The position numbers and the translations under genes were made by a program. Below, in pieces: positions 6,656 to 8,777 of a DNA stretch of 8,777 nucleotides. The notes beneath the pieces are model-generated. The model was not told where the DNA came from. It worked only from the letters and a program-made list of their open reading frames with translations, and did no database searches. The stretch lies in the NCBI GenBank assembly GCA_937864895.1, contig CALMDF010000229.1:1-8777 (forward strand), in the 5' to 3' direction. Origin of the DNA: an uncultured Holophagales bacterium (GTDB lineage Bacteria > Acidobacteriota > Thermoanaerobaculia > UBA5066). Positions within the stretch are counted from its first letter, which is position 1, and the number at the start of each line of letters is the position of its first letter.

Positions 6656-7029
6656 AGACCGAACCCTCCGACTACTCCTTCGAGGACCTCGTCCGCGAGA
6701 AGACGGCCGCCTGGGACGGCGTGACGAACGCGCTCGCGAGGAAGCACCTGCGGTCGATGACGAAGGGCGACCGGCTCGTCGTCTACCACACGGGCGACGC
6801 CAAGGCCGCCGTCGGCCGGGCCACCGTCGCCGCCGCGCCGCGCCCCGACCCGGGGGACCCGAAGGGGGTCGTCGTCGACGTGAAGGCGGGAAAGCCGCTG
6901 AAGAAGCCCGTGAGCCTCGCCGAGATGAAGGCGGCGAGCGTCTTCGCCGGGTCGCCGCTCCTCGTCTGCGGGCGCCTCTCGGTCGTCCCGCTCACCCCCG
7001 CCCAGTACGCCTTCGTCGCGGGCGACTAG
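6640..7029 (+). CDS. EVE (PUA-like) domain protein, short form
   Basis: This 129-residue protein is made of a single EVE domain. The family signature is clear: WLLKTEPSDYSF (3-14), WDGVTN (25-30), a GD-x-LVVYH strand (43-50) and LSVVPLTPAQY near the end (113-123). EVE domains have a PUA-like pocket and bind modified bases; examples include 5-methylcytosine- and 5-hydroxymethylcytosine-binding proteins and human THYN1. This one lacks the long insert (DPxSKYYDPK type) of E. coli-like EVE proteins and has HT rather than HS after the tyrosine, as in other short forms. Function is unknown; nucleic-acid binding is inference. ATG 6640 is chosen because the signature starts at residue 3. It overlaps the MFS gene by 16 bases in another frame, lacks a Shine-Dalgarno sequence, and is followed after three bases by an Rrf2 regulator. 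No restriction or modification gene is nearby. Confidence 0.9.
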   Translation: MDWLLKTEPSDYSFEDLVREKTAAWDGVTNALARKHLRSMTKGDRLVVYHTGDAKAAVGRATVAAAPRPDPGDPKGVVVDVKAGKPLKKPVSLAEMKAASVFAGSPLLVCGRLSVVPLTPAQYAFVAGD

Positions 7030-7032
7030 CGG

Positions 7033-7422
7033 ATGCTCCTCTCGAGGGCGTCCGAGGCGGCGCTGAAGGCGCTGCCGCACCTCGACCCAAGGGGCCCGGA
7101 AGGCCCCGGGCGCGAAGCGCGCGCCCTCGCCCTCGCCTGCGGGGAGCCCGCCCCGTTCCTGGGCAAGGTCCTCCAGAAGCTCGCCCGCGCGGGCCTCCTC
7201 CGCTCGAAGCGCGGCCGGACCGGGGGGTTCGTCCTCGGCCGCCCCGCCGCGGAGATCACTCTCGGCGACATCGTCCTCGCGGTGGAGGGCGCCGAGAGCC
7301 TCGAGACGCTTTTCGCCGTTCCCGGGGGACCGGCGGGAGCCTTCCTCGCGCCCTCGGCGGACGAGCTGGCGACGCGGCTCAGGGAGACGACGCTCGCGCG
7401 CGTGCGGCGGACGTCGACCTGA
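7033..7422 (+). CDS. Rrf2-family transcriptional regulator
   Basis: This is a 129-residue winged-helix DNA-binding protein. The pattern MLLSRASEAALKAL (1-14), FLGKVLQKLARAGLLRSKRG (42-61), GGFVLGRP (64-71) and ITLGDIVLAVEG (75-86) is typical of Rrf2 proteins, where the second stretch is the recognition helix and the third the wing. Relatives such as IscR and NsrR use three clustered cysteines to hold an iron-sulfur cluster just after the AVEG position; here that region has none and Cys36 is the only cysteine. It therefore probably does not sense iron-sulfur status, NO or redox by that route. The start is three bases after the EVE stop. Its TGA shares one base with the ATG of the hydrolase, so translation of the three genes is coupled. 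Control of its own cassette is a reasonable guess, but no operator is evident. Confidence 0.88.
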   Translation: MLLSRASEAALKALPHLDPRGPEGPGREARALALACGEPAPFLGKVLQKLARAGLLRSKRGRTGGFVLGRPAAEITLGDIVLAVEGAESLETLFAVPGGPAGAFLAPSADELATRLRETTLARVRRTST

Positions 7423-8150
7423 TGGGCAGGCCCCGGGCGGAACCGGCCCCGCGGGTGACGACGTCGATCGCCGTCCCGCTCCACCTCTTCCCGCGGCTGC
7501 CCCAGACGCCCGGCCCGTTCCCGCTCCTCCTCGGCCTCCACGGCTACGGGATGCACGCCGCGACGCTTTTCCCGCTGCTCGCCAGGATGGCCCCCGCCGG
7601 GTGGGGCGTCGTCGCCGTCGAGGGGCCGCAGTCGGCCTTCCTTCCCGGCGAGACGCTCGGCCCCGCCGGCTCGCGCGGGTTCCACTGGGGCGTGAGCCCC
7701 CGCCACGAGGACAACCAGGCGGTCCACCGGGCGGCCGTGGCCGCGGCGGTCGCGTGGGGGGTGGAGCGCGGCGCCGATCCGGCGCGCATCTCCCTCCTCG
7801 GGTTCAGCCAGCCGTGCTCCTTCGACTACCGCCTCGCGCTCGACCCTCCGCACGGCCTCCCCTTTCGCGCGCTGGTCGGTCTCTGCGGCGGCCTGCCCGG
7901 GGAGTGGACGGAGCCGGAGCCCGGCTCGACCGCCTCCTCGACGACTCACGTCCTCCACGTCTCGACGGACGCCGACGAGTACTACTCGCTCGAACGCGTC
8001 GCGCCCTTCGGAGCGCTCCTCGCCTCCCGGTTCGCGAGCGCCCGGCACGAGATCCACGCCGGCGGGCACCGGATCCCGTCCTCGGCGATCCCCGTCGTGC
8101 GCGAGTTCCTCGAGGAGCACGGCGGGCCGGACAGCCCGTTTCTGCGCTGA
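7422..8150 (+). CDS. Alpha/beta hydrolase, phospholipase/carboxylesterase family, GFSQP elbow
   Basis: This is a 242-residue cytoplasmic hydrolase without a signal peptide. LLGLHGYG (36-43) forms the oxyanion-hole strand. LLGFSQP (125-131) is the nucleophile elbow with Ser129, and HAGGHRIP (212-219) supplies the histidine, most likely His216. Asp183 or Asp185 in STDADEYY (181-188) is the likely acid, at the place where relatives have GTxDxxVP. The architecture is that of the carboxylesterase YpfH/LYPLA group acting on small esters or lysophospholipids. The usual GFSQG is changed to GFSQP, with proline at the +2 position. The region 85-100, FHWGVSPRHEDNQAVH, resembles the tryptophan and charged stretch of esterase relatives. 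The start codon overlaps the Rrf2 stop by one base. Substrate is unknown. Confidence 0.85.
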   Translation: MGRPRAEPAPRVTTSIAVPLHLFPRLPQTPGPFPLLLGLHGYGMHAATLFPLLARMAPAGWGVVAVEGPQSAFLPGETLGPAGSRGFHWGVSPRHEDNQAVHRAAVAAAVAWGVERGADPARISLLGFSQPCSFDYRLALDPPHGLPFRALVGLCGGLPGEWTEPEPGSTASSTTHVLHVSTDADEYYSLERVAPFGALLASRFASARHEIHAGGHRIPSSAIPVVREFLEEHGGPDSPFLR

Positions 8151-8192
8151 GCGGGGGCTCCCCTCGTCTTCGGCCCGGGGCGTCTCGCGGCG

Positions 8193-8444
8193 TCAGTCTC
8201 CGACGGCTCCGGCCGCCGTCGCGGCCGACGCCTCCTCGAGCTTCGTCTTGAAGACGGCGTATTCGCGCATCAGGTTCACTTCGTGCTTTTTCTCGTCGAG
8301 GGCGAGGGCGCGGAACATCATTCCGAGCTCGGTCTCCTCTCCGGCGAGACGAGCCCCGAGCTCGTAAAGCTCCTGCGCCTCCCGTTCGCTCTCGATGGCC
8401 AGTCCGAAGATCTCGTAGAGGGACTTGCCGCTCAGCTCGGGCAT
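8193..8444 (-). CDS. Rubrerythrin-like half-ferritin (two-helix diiron protein)
   Basis: This 83-residue acidic protein is largely two long helices. Helix one carries Glu18, Glu22 and EAQELYE (22-28); helix two carries FRALALDEKKHE (44-55) with Glu51 and His54. The Glu18-to-Glu51 and Glu18-to-His54 spacings (33 and 36) equal those of the first half of a rubrerythrin four-helix bundle. One chain thus supplies only half of a diiron site and would have to dimerise to complete it. The C-terminal half and the rubredoxin domain are absent, and the tail (72-83) is alanine-rich. ATG 8444 is chosen over an upstream GTG at 8480 because GGAGG (8455-8451) lies six bases before it. Possible roles are peroxide reduction or iron handling. 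It stands next to no encapsulin or peroxidase gene in this window, and could have lost metal binding. Confidence 0.75.
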   Translation of the reverse strand: MPELSGKSLYEIFGLAIESEREAQELYELGARLAGEETELGMMFRALALDEKKHEVNLMREYAVFKTKLEEASAATAAGAVGD

Positions 8445-8462
8445 TGCGCACCTCCGGAACGA

Positions 8463-8491
8463 ATCGTCGGCACTTCCCACGGTCGAGTCAA
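8463..8491 (-). promoter_or_regulatory. Possible promoter of the half-ferritin gene
   Basis: TTGACT (8491-8486, five of six) and GACGAT (8468-8463, three of six) are spaced by 17 bases on the minus strand. The start would fall at or next to the GGAGG site. The -10 is weak. Confidence 0.35.
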
Positions 8492-8539
8492 CGTCCTTCG
8501 GAGCCGACCGGCGCCGCGGCCGCGCACGCCCCTCGCGCG

Positions 8540-8777
8540 CTACCGGACCTTCTTCCTCAGCTCCTCGGCCCAGTTCAGGACGAGGTCGACCCGGGTCACG
8601 GGGCTCCGCTCCCTGCGCACGGCGAGGAAGCGGCCGCCGGGGGCTGCTCCGACCATCGTCAGGCTCGGGATCGGCATCACCTCGACCGGCTCTCCGGCCC
8701 GCACCGCGTCGCCCGCGGGCACTGAGGCCGACAGGAGCCGGCCCTTCGCGGAGTAGTAGAGCGTCCGGCCGTCGGGC
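8540..8777 (-). CDS. C-terminal end of a TolB/WD40-like beta-propeller protein, likely fused Ser/Thr kinase or regulator (partial)
   Basis: The frame is open from the right window edge to TAG at 8542-8540, giving about 78 residues; the 5' part is outside. PDGRTLYY near the start is the DGRxLYY blade repeat of TolB-type propellers. A second blade, GAAPGGRFLAVRR, follows, and the chain ends TRVDLVLNWAEELRKK. That ending, with VLNW close to the C-terminus, is typical of long proteins in Acidobacteriota that join a Ser/Thr protein kinase or a winged-helix DNA-binding domain to a C-terminal TolB propeller. The N-terminal domain cannot be seen, so kinase versus regulator is open. A GTG at 8722 is not the true start, because coding continues through it with good codon use. 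The half-ferritin gene follows on the same strand after 95 bases. Confidence 0.75.
   Translation of the reverse strand, partial: PDGRTLYYSAKGRLLSASVPAGDAVRAGEPVEVMPIPSLTMVGAAPGGRFLAVRRERSPVTRVDLVLNWAEELRKKVR

Noticed and set aside
6640..7029. EVE gene as part of a modification-dependent restriction or defence system
   Set aside because: No nuclease, methyltransferase, helicase or other defence gene lies in the window, and the protein is a lone EVE domain; the surroundings look like ordinary chromosome.
7026..8120. 364-codon minus-strand frame opposite the Rrf2 and hydrolase genes
   Set aside because: Biased composition without recognisable domains; the plus strand holds two recognisable, coupled genes.
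8151..8192. Terminator between the convergent hydrolase and half-ferritin genes
   Set aside because: Only short G-run/C-run pairings (GGGG-GCT-CCCC) are present, with no convincing stem and no T-tract.
8445..8480. Longer half-ferritin start at GTG 8480
   Set aside because: The ATG at 8444 has GGAGG at ideal spacing, and the extra 12 residues would cover that ribosome binding site and most of the putative -10.
8540..8722. 60-codon free-standing minus-strand gene starting at GTG 8722
   Set aside because: The frame stays open to the window edge with coding-like codons and a propeller DGRTLYY blade, so this is an internal codon of a larger gene.

Overview
This 8.8 kb window comes from a very GC-rich bacterial chromosome. 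Third codon positions are almost all G or C, so long spurious antisense reading frames are common. The gene set suggests a free-living Acidobacteriota-type bacterium: secreted lipocalin-like and DUF2914 proteins, a free-living-type ATP/ADP-carrier-like MFS protein, a short-form EVE protein, and a TolB-propeller tail of the kind seen on acidobacterial kinases and regulators. That assignment is inference; no rRNA or other phylogenetic marker is present. I see no mobile element, CRISPR array or phage gene. The window reads as ordinary chromosome with several small, poorly characterised genes.

Layout. At the left edge is the apparent 3' tail of an upstream gene with a perfect hairpin over its end (1-60). 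Next is ugd, UDP-glucose 6-dehydrogenase (138-1436, +). A small secreted lipocalin-like protein lies convergent to it (1485-1967, -), with a hairpin between the two stops. Divergent from that is uxs, UDP-glucuronate decarboxylase (2072-3004, +), followed closely by a HugZ-like FMN-binding protein (3018-3503, +). A tRNA-Val(UAC) with encoded CCA and a good promoter lies on the minus strand (3512-3586), followed further right by a secreted DUF2914 protein (3640-4044, -). The rightward block 4144-8150 holds an FtsX/MacB-type ABC permease, an ATP/ADP-carrier-like MFS protein, an EVE protein, an Rrf2 regulator and an alpha/beta hydrolase. These genes are separated by -16 to +3 bases. At the right end, on the minus strand, are an 83-residue half-ferritin (8193-8444) and the C-terminal end of a beta-propeller protein (8540-8777, runs off the window).

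How the genes work together. Ugd and Uxs catalyse consecutive steps (UDP-glucose to UDP-glucuronate to UDP-xylose), so the left third supplies UDP-sugars for glycan synthesis. The permease and MFS genes are translationally coupled. EVE, Rrf2 and hydrolase form a tight cassette that may have its own promoter inside the MFS 3' end. Both uxs and the EVE gene lack a Shine-Dalgarno sequence and have a TANNNT hexamer exactly nine bases before ATG, which suggests leaderless transcripts. There is no gene-free stretch longer than 300 bases; the longest intergenic gaps are about 100 bases (1968-2071, 4045-4143, 8445-8539).
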